Below are positions 10,898 to 20,165 of a stretch of 64,000 bases of DNA, one piece after another. The stretch comes from Massilia varians (GTDB lineage: Bacteria; Pseudomonadota; Gammaproteobacteria; Burkholderiales; Burkholderiaceae_D). Below the pieces are notes generated by a model, which was given only the letters and a program-made list of their open reading frames with translations, was not told where the DNA came from and did no database searches. Location of the stretch: assembly GCF_027923905.1 (NCBI RefSeq), contig NZ_AP026966.1:2233001-2297000 (forward strand), given 5' to 3'. Numbering within the stretch: position 1 is the stretch's first letter; each line of letters starts with the position of its first letter. The position numbers and the translations under genes are program-made.

Positions 10898-10996
10898 GGG
10901 AGCCCCCTGCGGGGCTCCCGTGTGGGATTCGAAGCCTCGCGCATACTTGCGCGAGGGCGGCCCGCGGCACGTGGGCGAATCCCACCCTCTCCGCCA
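10898..10996 (+). repeat. Hairpin plus 64-bp palindromic repeat ending in a copy of the tRNA-Ser 3' end (copy 1)
   Basis: A 22-bp perfect hairpin (GGGAGCCCC/GGGGCTCCC, 10898-10919) is followed by a 64-bp unit (10922-10985). Its ends, GTGGGATTCG and CGAATCCCAC, are a perfect inverted repeat, and it has an inner CGCGC/GCGCG hairpin. The unit runs into CCTCTCCGCCA, so 10976-10996 repeats the last 21 bases of the tRNA including CCA. It therefore resembles a tRNA T-arm with about 44 bp inserted in the loop. It may be an attachment-site scar. Confidence 0.7.
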
Positions 10997-11030
10997 GACT
11001 AAAGTCCCTAGATGTTTAGGGACATCAAAG

Positions 11031-11066
11031 AACCCGCTGTTCTCATAGAGGCAGCGGGTTTTTTGT
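11031..11066 (+). terminator. Rho-independent terminator
   Basis: AACCCGCTG and CAGCGGGTT pair with a 12-nt loop, followed by TTTTTT. It would stop transcription from the tRNA side before the integrase remnant. Confidence 0.75.
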
Positions 11067-11163
11067 TGCCTAATACTGTCCAGTACCGTCCCCCAGGAGC
11101 CAGCATCCTTGGGGGCTCGTTTGGGGGCCCCGTTGGGGCTCCCTTGGACAGGAGGCCCCAAAA

Positions 11164-11556
11164 ATGCCCAAGCGCGTACCGCCGCTGACCCAGCTGCAGA
11201 TCAAGAACGCCAAGCCGCGCGAGAAGCCCTACAAGCTCGCCGATGGTGGGGGCCTGTACCTCGAGGTCACGCCAAGCGGCGGCAAGCACTGGCGCATGAA
11301 GTACCGCCAGCCCAACGGCAAGGAAAACAAGCTTCACTTCGGCGCCTTCCCGGCCGTGTCGCTCTTGACGCGCGCGAGCGGCGCGACAGTGCCCGCCAGC
11401 TCCTGGCCGCGGATGCCGCAAACACCTTCGAGCAAGTGGCGCGCGAATGGCATCAGACGATGCTTGCGCAGTGGCCCCAGACCGCGCGCGATATCCTCCA
11501 TCGTTTCGAACAGGGGGCTGCGTCAATTCAGCACTGCCGAGGTAAGAAAGCAGTAA
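11164..11556 (+). pseudogene. Remnant of a tRNA-targeting tyrosine-recombinase integrase
   Basis: Residues 1-66 are a clear arm-type DNA-binding domain (DUF4102) of P4/CP4-57-like integrases: LTQLQIKNAKPREKPYKLADGGGLYLEV then KHWRMKYR and GAFPAVSL. After about 11365 the family sequence continues in another frame (ARERRDSARQLLAADAA, then NTFEQVAREWH), so there is at least one frameshift. The core and catalytic (R-H-R-Y) domains are absent. The gene stands just inside the tRNA-Ser site, where such integrases normally lie, and marks a decayed island. Confidence 0.85.
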
Positions 11557-11587
11557 TGCATTTCCCTGTAACTTAACATTTGAACCT

Positions 11588-11787
11588 ATGACAAACGGAT
11601 TAAAAGTCGCCAAGGCGGATAGGTAAGTCTAATCGATGACTTGCGGGTCTTGGCAAACTCAGAAGTCAAGCTTAACCAAAATGGAAAATACCAATGGTTT
11701 TTGAATTTAGGTTACAAATTCGTCATAACCCCAGATGCCGGTCAGATCGATGAAATCAGCTTGGCGCCGCACGCAGTGAGGTCCTGA
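11588..11787 (+). pseudogene. Possible frameshifted remnant of a small gene
   Basis: A short start (MTNGLKVAKADR, 11588-11626) runs out of frame into a 54-residue open stretch (11623-11787) that has protein-like composition (SEVKLNQNGKYQWF, GYKFVITPDAGQIDEI). The region is much more A/T-rich than its surroundings. Its 3' end overlaps the end of the PAAR gene on the other strand. This could be a decayed immunity or cargo gene. Family unknown and coding status uncertain. Confidence 0.25.
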
Positions 11788-11999
11788 TCGTATGCAACTT
11801 GCTTTCCATGGTGCCTACGCGTGCTGCTGCTTGGCAGGATTGGAAACTTTCCTTTGCATTGAGGGCAATGGGTGGAATCGCCTTCGACAGCGACCCGCTT
11901 GCCCAGTACCGTGAAGTCCTGCGCCGCCGAGATGACTTCTCCGCCGTGCGTCGTTTTGTCGCCAAGCCGGATGACACCGCGCCCTCGATGGTCTTTCAT
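11742..11999 (-). CDS. PAAR-domain protein, type VI secretion spike tip
   Basis: This 85-residue protein has the PAAR pattern: GVIRLGDKTTHGGEVISA, then DSTHCPQCKGK and a closing TACGAKLI. His and Cys residues fit the metal-binding apex of the cone that sharpens the VgrG spike and carries effectors. The start at 11999 is chosen because the upstream in-frame ATGs lie inside the preceding gene; a GACGAGG site precedes it. It is the last gene of the vgrG-DUF4123-DUF3304-Tle1-PAAR series, 22 bp after the Tle1 stop. Confidence 0.85.
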   Translation of the reverse strand: MKDHRGRGVIRLGDKTTHGGEVISAAQDFTVLGKRVAVEGDSTHCPQCKGKFPILPSSSTRRHHGKQVAYDQDLTACGAKLISSI

Positions 12000-12021
12000 G
12001 CTGGCCTCGTCCGAAAAAAAG

Positions 12022-13716
12022 TCACGCGACGTTGCGCGCCGCATCGGCATCCTGATTGGCTGCGATAAGCGCCTCGTCATTACCCAGGAAGATTTTTCGA
12101 TAGCGCCAATAGCCTGTCAGTTCCAGTGTTGGCGAATTGAATCCGGCCAGCGAATCATGCACATAGCCGTCAAACAGGGCGGCAAACGAAGGCGGCGTCG
12201 CTGTGGCGCGCTGTGCCCGGGCAAACACCTCCCGGGCTTCCGGGTCCAATGCGCTGGTCGTCACAAGGTCTTTTCGCGCACCGGTATTGAAGACGTCCTT
12301 GACCACCGCGAGTGTCCGCTGGCCCAGGCCCATCGCAGCCGATCGCAGCATGGCGGCAGCGTCATTAATCAGGCTCTTGTTGAAGGCAAGCAGAATTTCC
12401 CGGTCGGACTGGCTGGCTCGCTTGACCTGGTTGGTCGTGTGAAAATGGTTACGCATCTGCCATCGCCAGTTGAGATACGGCTGGAGCCATTCGTACATGG
12501 GGCGTGGCGCGAGCGTGGCTTGCGCAAGGAATTCGTCGTAGGCTTTGGCCAGGTCGGGATGGATGGCGAATGGGTCATGGGCACCAGATTTGATTTTAGG
12601 TTTTTTCATCGGGGCGCCAGCCGCTACCGCGCAATCGAACATGTGATTCAGCGGTATCTGGGACAGCTTCAGGGAGTCGCCGTGCCGGGGATGATCTCCC
12701 ACCGAGATGCCGAGCTCACCCGGCCGGTAGCCGCCACCGACATCGCTGTGCGAGCCCGGATAGGCATGCTGACTCCATCCTGCGGGCAGCTTCCCGTCGA
12801 CGCCGATTTCATCCAGGGGGAAGTTGCGGCGGAGCTCATGCATTGCGATCATGTGAACGCAATTCGGCACGGAGGCTGGTACGCGCAACGACCCGCCACT
12901 CGCCCAGGCGCCATGTCCGCCGGTCGAGTTGGCGAGCAGCGCCGAGGTGCCGGACCAGAATCCCGCGGAGGCTACGGTGTCGATCAGCCCGACAAAGCGA
13001 AAGCGCAGGGGCACGCCGGCCAGACGGCCACCGACCAGCAATTCGTCCAGCCAGTGGCAGAATACCCTGGCTTCCGCCGCCCCCCTGGAAAACCCGAATA
13101 CGTCGAGGAAGCATTCGACCACACGGGGCTTTCTGCCCTTGAGTTTTGCTTCCAGAAGTTGGGCCTGCCGCGTCAGAAACGCACGGCGGTCGCTGTCGTT
13201 GGACAGCGCCGCTTGCAGCAGGCCGCTGCGTGTGCCGAGCTTGGCAAGGCAGTCTCTATCGTCTGCGTCGGTCACATTGCGGCCGTTACGGCATAAGGCG
13301 AGCACGGCGCCTTCGTCAAACATGAGGCTGTTGAAACAACGCCGGTGTAGCGCATTGAAAACGGCCAACAGGCCGAAAATGACCCGCTCTTCACAGCCAA
13401 AAGCACACCCTGCGCCCATGACGCTTTCCTCATGTTCGCCGATGTCGGGGAATGGCGTCCCGACACCAGGAACGTATATCGGATAATAGCCCATTTCTTT
13501 TGCGCCAAGGTAGGCGTCATGCAGCCGTGCGATGTTGCTTTCTCCGTAATTTCGACTATCACGGTCTTTATTGTTGCGAGTTCCATCAAAGAAAAGTCCG
13601 ATGTTCAACGTGACTTCGCACTTCTTGAAATCGCAGTCGTAATCCGGAACGATTCGCTTTATTCCAGAGATCGGCGCGCCTCTTGTGGGCGCGATGATGA
13701 CATCGGCCCGTTTCAT
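12022..13716 (-). CDS. Type VI secretion lipase effector, Tle1 / DUF2235 family
   Basis: This 564-residue protein has the DUF2235 alpha/beta-hydrolase core of Tle1 phospholipases, which attack membrane phospholipids of competing bacteria. Early motif LNIGLFFDGTRNN (about 37-49); nucleophile elbow GFSRG (208-212, Ser210); Asp in LIDTVAS (Asp246); His in PGSHSDVGGGY (His323). All triad residues are present, so it appears intact. It overlaps the DUF3304 gene by 4 bp and lies downstream of the DUF4123 chaperone and vgrG, the classic neighbourhood of such effectors. Base composition is less G/C-biased than the flanking chromosome. Confidence 0.9.
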   Translation of the reverse strand: MKRADVIIAPTRGAPISGIKRIVPDYDCDFKKCEVTLNIGLFFDGTRNNKDRDSRNYGESNIARLHDAYLGAKEMGYYPIYVPGVGTPFPDIGEHEESVMGAGCAFGCEERVIFGLLAVFNALHRRCFNSLMFDEGAVLALCRNGRNVTDADDRDCLAKLGTRSGLLQAALSNDSDRRAFLTRQAQLLEAKLKGRKPRVVECFLDVFGFSRGAAEARVFCHWLDELLVGGRLAGVPLRFRFVGLIDTVASAGFWSGTSALLANSTGGHGAWASGGSLRVPASVPNCVHMIAMHELRRNFPLDEIGVDGKLPAGWSQHAYPGSHSDVGGGYRPGELGISVGDHPRHGDSLKLSQIPLNHMFDCAVAAGAPMKKPKIKSGAHDPFAIHPDLAKAYDEFLAQATLAPRPMYEWLQPYLNWRWQMRNHFHTTNQVKRASQSDREILLAFNKSLINDAAAMLRSAAMGLGQRTLAVVKDVFNTGARKDLVTTSALDPEAREVFARAQRATATPPSFAALFDGYVHDSLAGFNSPTLELTGYWRYRKIFLGNDEALIAANQDADAARNVA

Positions 13717-14333
13717 CGCCAGTTCCCATATTTTGCCCGGTCGCGGGCATCTTCTCGATCAAGCTCCGCGTGTTCTTCGGCGGTAAAAATCTCTTTAACA
13801 GGCGTCCCTGCCGTCGCTAAAAGGCTCTCTTTAGCATCGCTCCACCGAATCGGGTGCTCATCCGCGGTATGATCAAACGGACTTACGACAATGCGTACGC
13901 GACCATTGGAAAAGAAGTGAACAAATAACAACCCTGGCTCCCGATACGACTCCACCGGCACCTGCGCACGATATATGCCAGCTGACTCCACCGTTTCTTC
14001 TTCCGCAGGGTCTGTTGGCTTGATTATGCGATACGCCTCCCAGCGAACGTCCGCTTTCAATCCGGGGTACCAGTGTTTTGGGAGCGTGACACAGCATGTC
14101 AAACCGCCGCCGCCGCCTTCCTCGCCGACCTTACCGTAATAACGTTTATCAACGTAGAATTCGTGAATCAGATGGTCCGAACCCAGGTGCTGGACCCCGA
14201 CGATCGAAGCAGGCATACGGTCGCCGCTTTTGGAACGAGCGTGAAGTAATGTGTAAGACCCAAGCAACACCCCTATGGCCAGTAAAGACACAATGGGATG
14301 CAACCGCACAAAAGAGAGGATAGGAATTTTCAT
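13713..14333 (-). CDS. DUF3304 protein, likely immunity partner of the Tle1 effector
   Basis: This 206-residue protein has an N-terminal membrane segment (about residues 10-30, HPIVSLLAIGVLLGSYTLL) and a periplasmic part. The part carries the DUF3304 pattern: IVGVQHLGSDHLIHEFYVD, then GGGGGLTCCVTLPKHWYPG. DUF3304 genes are often found next to Tle1/DUF2235 effectors, and an inner-membrane-anchored periplasmic protein suits neutralising a periplasmic lipase. Immunity is inferred from position. It overlaps the effector start by 4 bp, which implies coupled translation. Confidence 0.75.
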   Translation of the reverse strand: MKIPILSFVRLHPIVSLLAIGVLLGSYTLLHARSKSGDRMPASIVGVQHLGSDHLIHEFYVDKRYYGKVGEEGGGGGLTCCVTLPKHWYPGLKADVRWEAYRIIKPTDPAEEETVESAGIYRAQVPVESYREPGLLFVHFFSNGRVRIVVSPFDHTADEHPIRWSDAKESLLATAGTPVKEIFTAEEHAELDREDARDRAKYGNWR

Positions 14334-14345
14334 AATGCCTCTGTG

Positions 14346-15236
14346 TCAGATAACAATCGGGACTGCATTCGAATCGCCCCCCGCAGTGGCTCCTTGGCTG
14401 GCCCAGCTGCGTCTTGCCTGGAGATCGTCGACGAGTTCCCGCAATTTGCTTCGAAACGCGCTGACTTCATTCATGGCAAGGAATTCGGCGACCTCATGCC
14501 GTCGCAGGATGGCGCCTTTGGTCAGGAGCGTGGCCTCGGTCAGGAACATCAAAATAGGGGGATGCGCGTTGCCGGCGGCCCGCCAGGCGCGACGCGCCGC
14601 TTGCGCCCATTCGTGCTGCTGAACCGCGTTGCCGGGCAAGGCCTCGCCATTGCGCATCATGTTCACCTTGGCGATGACATGATCCGGTTCGCTTGCCTCG
14701 TCCAGGGCCAGCAGCTGATCCTGGCCCAGGCACAGGGGCGTCGGCGCAACCGCAGTAGCCGCGGCCGGTGGCAGCGGCGCAAGCGCTCCGGAACGGTGGT
14801 GGATGTGCCAACGGGCAACCGGTGCTCGCATCGTGGTCCACTGTACCGGCGTCAGTATTTTCGAGAGCGGCGCGAGAACCGCACAGTCCGCATACCTGAG
14901 CGTGAATTGCTTGCCCTGTGGGTCGAGAATGAAAATGAACCGGCCCAGATGATGGGCAAGCTCGCCGATATCCAGCGCCGACTCGATGATCGACACGTGC
15001 AGCGCAGGCTTGCGCGCGTTCACGAAGTGCATGACGCGATCGAGATCGCCGCCTTCATATGCGGCTTCGAGGTCGACCAGAAGTGGGCTGACCGCCAGGG
15101 CACGCTCTGGATAAATCGGCGCCAGCCATGCCGGGCGGCTTCCGGGAGCATCCTCGGTGTAGCTTGTCGATACCTCGGCCAGCATGCCGTTGTCGATCAG
15201 GAGATAGACGGAACCATTCGAAGTACCCTGGCTCAT
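14346..15236 (-). CDS. DUF4123 protein, type VI effector chaperone/adaptor
   Basis: A 296-residue cytoplasmic protein. The N-terminal half has the DUF4123 features (YLLIDNGML near the start, APIYPE, LLVDLEAA, then the GRFIFILDP segment and an LRYAD-L-pl--lt block). DUF4123 proteins load effectors on their cognate VgrG. The start overlaps the vgrG stop by 4 bp (ATGA), so the chaperone is translationally coupled to vgrG and precedes the effector genes it would serve. Confidence 0.85.
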   Translation of the reverse strand: MSQGTSNGSVYLLIDNGMLAEVSTSYTEDAPGSRPAWLAPIYPERALAVSPLLVDLEAAYEGGDLDRVMHFVNARKPALHVSIIESALDIGELAHHLGRFIFILDPQGKQFTLRYADCAVLAPLSKILTPVQWTTMRAPVARWHIHHRSGALAPLPPAAATAVAPTPLCLGQDQLLALDEASEPDHVIAKVNMMRNGEALPGNAVQQHEWAQAARRAWRAAGNAHPPILMFLTEATLLTKGAILRRHEVAEFLAMNEVSAFRSKLRELVDDLQARRSWASQGATAGGDSNAVPIVI

Positions 15237-17910
15237 TCTGCCTCCACCAATGGGCTATGGGCGCGTACTGCCGCCAGCATGCAAGGGATGCAGATATCGT
15301 GATGCGGCAATTCGTCGGGGAACTGGGTTTGCTGCGCTCGTTTCGGGAAGGTCTGGTGATCGGCAGCGTAGATGTGGCTGTTTCCTGTCGTGCTGCCGAT
15401 AATTCCCTCTTCGCTGATTTTCAGTTCACTGCCACCGCCGTAGAGACAGACACCCTTCCTGGCCTTGATGTTGATCCAGTCCGTCGTGCTGATCAGTTCC
15501 ATCACCTTTTTTGCCAGCAGCTCGATGGTGCCGTCCTGCGCTTCGGTCTGTATGTTTCCGCGTGCGGCAATGTGCTTCATGCCGCCGTCGTTGGCAAACA
15601 CGCTGACGCCCTGCGCCGCGCGTAGCGATGTTTGTCCGCCGGCAGTGAGCTGCGTGTCCGCAGCCGTGATGAGGTAGGCGTTCTTTTCCGCGCCGAGCGC
15701 CAAGTTGTCATTGCTTGCCACGACATTCCCTGCAGGACCGCTGACTGCGACAATCGGCGCGCCGCCCGGGCCGCCGCCTGACGCTGCAGCGGCATTCGTT
15801 CCTTGGTCCAGGTGTCTGAGCTTGTCAACCAGTTGCGCCAGTTGCGGGCCGCTTGCCGGGTCTTTGGAATGGGTTTCCGCGAGCTTCGCGAGCTGGTCAG
15901 CAATATCGCGCAACCCGTCAGCAAGGCCAATCAATTCGGCCCGGTCCAGCTGTTTGCCTTCGGCCTGGTGACTATCGCTTGCGGTGATCAGCACGCCTTT
16001 GCCGCCCCGAATCGCCACGGCCTTGTCGCTACGCAGCTCAGCGCCTTCGCCTCGGGGGCGCCGATCTTCCCCCCTTGGATGCGTCAGCCATCCGAGATTC
16101 AGCTGCGAAGCGCCATCGTCGCTGGCCAGCTGGGCGCTGATTTCGCGCGGTGTATCGTCGAACCGGAGCTGGTTCATGCGCCCGCCGTGGATCTCCTGGC
16201 TATGCATGCCCGAAAGAAAACGCGTTAATGGCAAGTTGGCGCGCTTGCTCAAGGGGGGAGGCAATGCGTGCCCATTGAAAAGCTGGCAAATAATGATGGG
16301 CTTGTCTGGGTCGCCGCCGAGAAAGGCCACCAGGACTTCGGTCCCCACCCGGGGTAGCGCCAGGGTGCCGCAATGCGAGGAGCCATTGCCGGCCCAATTC
16401 GTGGCCACCCGCACCCAGGCGGAGTCCGCATCCGTGTCCGATGCGCCCGCGCCTTGTGCGTGCTGATGGTCTTCCGGACGTGTTGCAGGAAATCGAATCT
16501 TCACGCGGCCAAGTTCGTCGCAATGAACGACCTCGTTTTCCCGGCCAACCACGATTGCAATCTGCAGACAGGGTCGCGTAGGTCGGTGCGCGCGTCAAAT
16601 GTCGGAACGATCGGGATCGTGCGCCGTACCGCCTCGAATCGCATTTGAAAACGGTTTGCGTTATCTCCGCTGGAAAGATCGGTGGGCGCGCCCGCTGTAC
16701 CACGCCAGTCATTGGAAACGAACAGCCGTTGAATCCGTTCTTCCAGGCTTTTCGGCAGGTTGTTCTGCGCCTTGACTTCGATTGACGTGATGATGAAATC
16801 GCGCTCGGCGGCAGGATGACCGTTGATTTCCGGATGGTCGCTGATGGTGAAGTATTCGCCAGCACAGAAGTCGCGGACACTTCCTTCGCCCGTGAAGCGT
16901 TTTGTATCGAGCTCCTTGCGCTGCATGCTCAGCACGCCCAGGCGATATAGCTCCTTGTCGTCAGAGCCGGCATGCGGTGATTCGACGATGTATTCCTGCA
17001 CTCCGCCAGCTAACTGGTTGCCGGATGGGCCTTGATTGGCCTGGCCTGGTATTTCAGCGGCCATCCCAGGAATGCTTCCCGGCCGCTTGTAGTCCCAGCT
17101 GAAAACGCGGACGCTGCCCGCCTGTAGCTTGCGTACCGCGCTCCAACGTGTGACCGAATCACGCTGCTCGGTGGCGTTGTCGCGGTGGTAGCGTACGACG
17201 CCGGCCGCGTTCTGCTTCAGGTCACGCTGGTTGTCGAAGAGAACGAGCGTATGTGCCGGCGATTCCGTATCGTGAGCTGCTTGCTGGTGTGCTGAGTTAA
17301 AGCCGGGGCGAAAGAACCAGGCAACTCCGGAACGCGCCAACAGACGACGGATAAAGGCTGCATCCGATTCATTGAACTGTATCGTCTGTTCGTGCTCGGG
17401 ATACTTCTCCAGGCGGAATCCAGGTGCAAGTTCGAAGTCGAAGTAGCCACTCAATGCGCTGTTCAATTGCAGCCATTCCCGCAACACGACAGTCACGATC
17501 CGCGGCCAGCTCATTTTCCTGAATACGCGGGTGTTGACGCGTTGCTCCATGATCGCCATGGCGTCGCGAATGACGAGTTGGTAGCTGGCAATCGCGCCGT
17601 CGCACTCGCCCGAGCTTGCCTCCGTTACCAGGCCACATACCTTGCGCAACTGGCCTCGGTCGTTGACGAACTCAAGGGCGGCAGGCACGCCGATAAATTC
17701 CTTCAGTGGCAAAGTGTTGGAAGTGGCAACGCAATTGATCTGATACTCGAATCCACCGCAAATGGATTCTGTACCGCTGACAAACTGAGGAAGCAGGACG
17801 TCGGCGATCTGTTTCTTTTGATAGACAAGTGTCAGGCGGATGGGACGGTTGGTGGTGATCAGCTTCTTTTCCGTCAGCATGAAATTGACGAATTCATTAC
17901 CATTCTGCAT
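15233..17910 (-). pseudogene. vgrG: vgrG, type VI secretion spike protein, broken by a frameshift near 16574
   Basis: The N-terminal part from the ATG at 17910 (GAGGGAG ribosome site) has the gp27-like VgrG domain: VCGLVTEASSG, FEYQINC and the FNESDAAFIRRLLARSGVAWFF segment. It then reads DARTDLRDPVCRLQ and runs off frame to a stop at 16501. The expected continuation, CLQIAIVVGRENEVVHCDELGRV, is intact in another frame and goes on through gp5-OB and DUF2345 domains to 15233. One missing base in the GACCTACGC-GACCC stretch explains it. Total length, about 890 residues, is normal. It could be a real inactivating deletion or a sequencing error. Confidence 0.88.
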
Positions 17911-18241
17911 AGCGTGCTCCCTCAGTTTCCAACCGGAACAATCCATTTTGGCATTTTCAGGCAAGCGCGGAATTGAGGATCGATAAGCTCGACCGTCATG
18001 AACAATGGGATAGAGATTCCTTGGACGGCCCTCCGCGCGCTGCGGTAGATTGGCGATCTTCGGACGCTCCGGTTCGTAAACTGACCAGAGGGCGTCATTA
18101 TGGGCAGAGGGGAGGACTGGATGGTGCGGCGGACGCGCACCTGACACGGGCGCAAGTTGCATGTCGCGCGGCGGTAGTGGCCAGGCTGCTGCGCGCCACA
18201 AGCACGGCACAGTAGGTAGAAGAGGGGGCTGCCGCAGATAC
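17911..18241. other. Gap between vgrG and the upstream terminator
   Basis: About 330 bp with short open frames on the minus strand (for example 77 residues at 17922-18155) that have no recognisable domain, start site or export signal. It probably holds the vgrG promoter and perhaps decayed coding sequence. Nothing more can be supported. Confidence 0.4.
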
Positions 18242-18272
18242 AAAAAAGGCGCCACGATTACTCGTAACGCCT
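18242..18272 (-). terminator. Terminator of the hcp-endopeptidase unit
   Basis: On the minus strand AGGCG-ACGA / TCGT-CGCCT forms a hairpin followed by TTTTTT. It separates the hcp-side transcript from vgrG. Confidence 0.7.
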
Positions 18273-18323
18273 AGATTTGAGTATATGCCGCAAGTTCTCC
18301 AGCAACTTTGGATAGGCTAATGC

Positions 18324-18597
18324 CTACGTTGCATCGGTTTCGCTCGGAAAGAACTCGGCGATGTTACCCCAAGGTTCCATCGGGTTCACTGCGGCGTTGA
18401 TGACCCGGTAGGGAACTTCGACAACGTCGGGGTTATACATAGGCGGCCGGCTCGATGAAACGAACGGGTTGCAGTCGAGGGCAGTGTCGCTGAGCGAGTG
18501 ATGGACCCTGCAGACCAGCGGCCGGTCCTCGTACACCGAGCATCTGCTTTTCACCAGGAAGGGACACGGTTGAAAGTTGTACTTGTTACCTTCCGCG
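18324..18597 (-). pseudogene. C-terminal fragment of a YkgJ-family cysteine-cluster protein
   Basis: The readable stretch begins right after an in-frame TGA near 18598 and gives about 90 residues. It contains CPFLVKSRCSVYEDRPLVCRVH, the second half of the YkgJ zinc/iron-chelating motif. The N-terminal CxxCxxCC part is missing and no credible start is present. The fragment abuts the end of the small exported open frame at 18586-18684, so a deletion may have joined two genes. Confidence 0.65.
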
Positions 18598-18684
18598 ATT
18601 CAGCTCATGAGGCTTTTTATCACTCTCGCCTGCGCTCGCTATCTGGCTGACTGCAACGAAAATTAACAGAACCAGTTTACACAT
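18586..18684 (-). CDS. Tiny exported peptide directly after the endopeptidase gene
   Basis: A 32-residue frame begins 2 bp after the endopeptidase stop. It has a Lys start, a hydrophobic core LVLLIFVAVSQ and an ASA-type cleavage site, leaving about 13 polar residues before TAA. Genes directly after secreted murein hydrolases of type VI systems often encode periplasmic immunity proteins. This may be the signal-peptide remnant of one, cut short where the YkgJ fragment begins. Function is inferred from position alone. Confidence 0.4.
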   Translation of the reverse strand: MCKLVLLIFVAVSQIASAGESDKKPHELNRGR

Positions 18685-18984
18685 ATTTATCCTATTAAAG
18701 CTACGTGGAAGTGGTCATCGTGCCGTCTGGCCGCCTGGACAAACGGAATGCTTAGATCGTTGAAAAGAACGAAATCAACCGGCGCGAACGTGCGGAACAA
18801 TTCGATCACCTTGGCTGTTGCCTCCTTGTCATAATGGCGGGTATCTTGCCAAACAATAGGCAGTTCAGCCCCGTCCTTTCGTATCGGTCGGATGTCCACT
18901 TGAAGGCCGTCCTGGTGGGAGCGGTGAGGTACGCTGATTTTTTCGGACACTCTTGTTTGGTAAAGTTCACCAACAGGAGCCTTT

Positions 18985-19299
18985 ATGAAGACATTGAAGA
19001 AGACGTACACCCCGGAACTCAAGGAAGAAGCCGTGAAGCTGGTGCTGGCGCAGGGTTTGTCCATTGAGCAGGCAGCAGCACGAGTAAGTATCCCAAAAGG
19101 GACGCTGGCCAATTGGGTAGCAGCCGCCAAACGCGGGCCGGCCGCAACAGCAGCCCCTGGAAGCCGCTCTGTGGCCGAGCTGGAAGCGGAGAACGCGAAG
19201 CTGCGCAAGCAGCTAGCCCAGGCAGAGATGGAGCGGGACATCGTAAAAAAAGCGGCGGCGTACTTTGCGCAGGAGTCGCTGCCAAGTACGCGTGGATAA
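18985..19299 (+). CDS. IS3-family transposase OrfA
   Basis: This 104-residue protein has a helix-turn-helix that binds the IS ends (YTPELKEEAVKLVLAQGLSIEQAAARVSIPKGTLANWV) and a C-terminal leucine-zipper coiled coil (SVAELEAENAKLRKQLAQAEME). A run of seven A followed by G at 19245-19251 lies near its end, a standard -1 frameshift site that would fuse it to OrfB. A ribosome site AGGAG precedes the ATG. Confidence 0.93.
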   Translation: MKTLKKTYTPELKEEAVKLVLAQGLSIEQAAARVSIPKGTLANWVAAAKRGPAATAAPGSRSVAELEAENAKLRKQLAQAEMERDIVKKAAAYFAQESLPSTRG

Positions 19300-19304
19300 A
19301 GACA

Positions 19305-20165
19305 ATGCGACTCGATTTCCCTGGCTATCCTGTGAAGCTGATGTGCCAGGTATTGGACGTCTCGCGCAGCGGCTACTACAACTCGCTGCAGGCCAAGCCA
19401 TCGACACGCGAGCAGGAAGACGCTCGGTTGAAAATCCTGATTACGGCAGTGCATCGGCAAACCCGAGAGACCTACGGGGTGCCTCGGATAAAGCACGAGC
19501 TTGCTGCACAGGGTCATGAAGTTGGTCGCGACCGTGTGCGCCGACTTCGCCAGGAGCTCAATCTGCGCTGCAAACAACGGCGCAAATTCATCGCAACGAC
19601 AAACTCGAATCACAACCTTCCCATCGCTGAGAACTTGCTGGAACAGCGGTTCGCGCCGAACAGGCCTGACGAAGTGTGGGTGACCGACATCACCTATATC
19701 TCCACTGCCGAAGGCTGGCTGTATCTTGCCGGCGTAAAGGACGTTTTTACCTGCGAGATCGTCGGCTACGCGATGGGCGAGCGCATGACGCAGGAGCTGA
19801 CGACGCAGGCCTTGTGGCGCGCCGTGAGCCACAAGCGGCCGGCGCCAGGGCTGATCCATCATTCGGACCGTGGAAGCCAATACTGCGCCCATGCCTACCA
19901 GGAGCTGGTGGCGCAGTTCGGCATGCGCGCGTCGATGTCGCGCCGCGGGAACTGCTATGACAACGCGCCGATGGAGAGCTTCTGGGGCACGCTGAAGAAT
20001 GAGCTTGTTCATCATCGCCGCTATGCCACCCGTGCTGAGGCAAAGGCCTCGATTCAGGAATACATTGAAATTTTCTACAACCGACAGCGGCGCCATTCCC
20101 GCATCGGCTTTGTTCCGCCAGCGTTGTTCGCCGAATCCTTCAGCGAACAGCCGCAGGCGGCTTAA
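19305..20165 (+). CDS. IS3-family transposase OrfB (DDE integrase core)
   Basis: This 286-residue frame is probably made mostly as an OrfAB fusion through the A7 slippery site at 19245-19251; the frame is open upstream of the ATG. It carries an HTH_21 region (RQTRETYGVPRIKHEL) and the rve catalytic core with all three acidic residues: VWVTDITYI, HHSDRGSQY and NAPMESFWGTLKNE. It is intact to the stop 33 bp before the right IS end. Confidence 0.93.
   Translation: MRLDFPGYPVKLMCQVLDVSRSGYYNSLQAKPSTREQEDARLKILITAVHRQTRETYGVPRIKHELAAQGHEVGRDRVRRLRQELNLRCKQRRKFIATTNSNHNLPIAENLLEQRFAPNRPDEVWVTDITYISTAEGWLYLAGVKDVFTCEIVGYAMGERMTQELTTQALWRAVSHKRPAPGLIHHSDRGSQYCAHAYQELVAQFGMRASMSRRGNCYDNAPMESFWGTLKNELVHHRRYATRAEAKASIQEYIEIFYNRQRRHSRIGFVPPALFAESFSEQPQAA

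Noticed and set aside
17922..18155. A 77-codon minus-strand frame before vgrG
   Set aside because: No ribosome site, no recognisable domain and overlap with another open frame; listed only as part of the gap.
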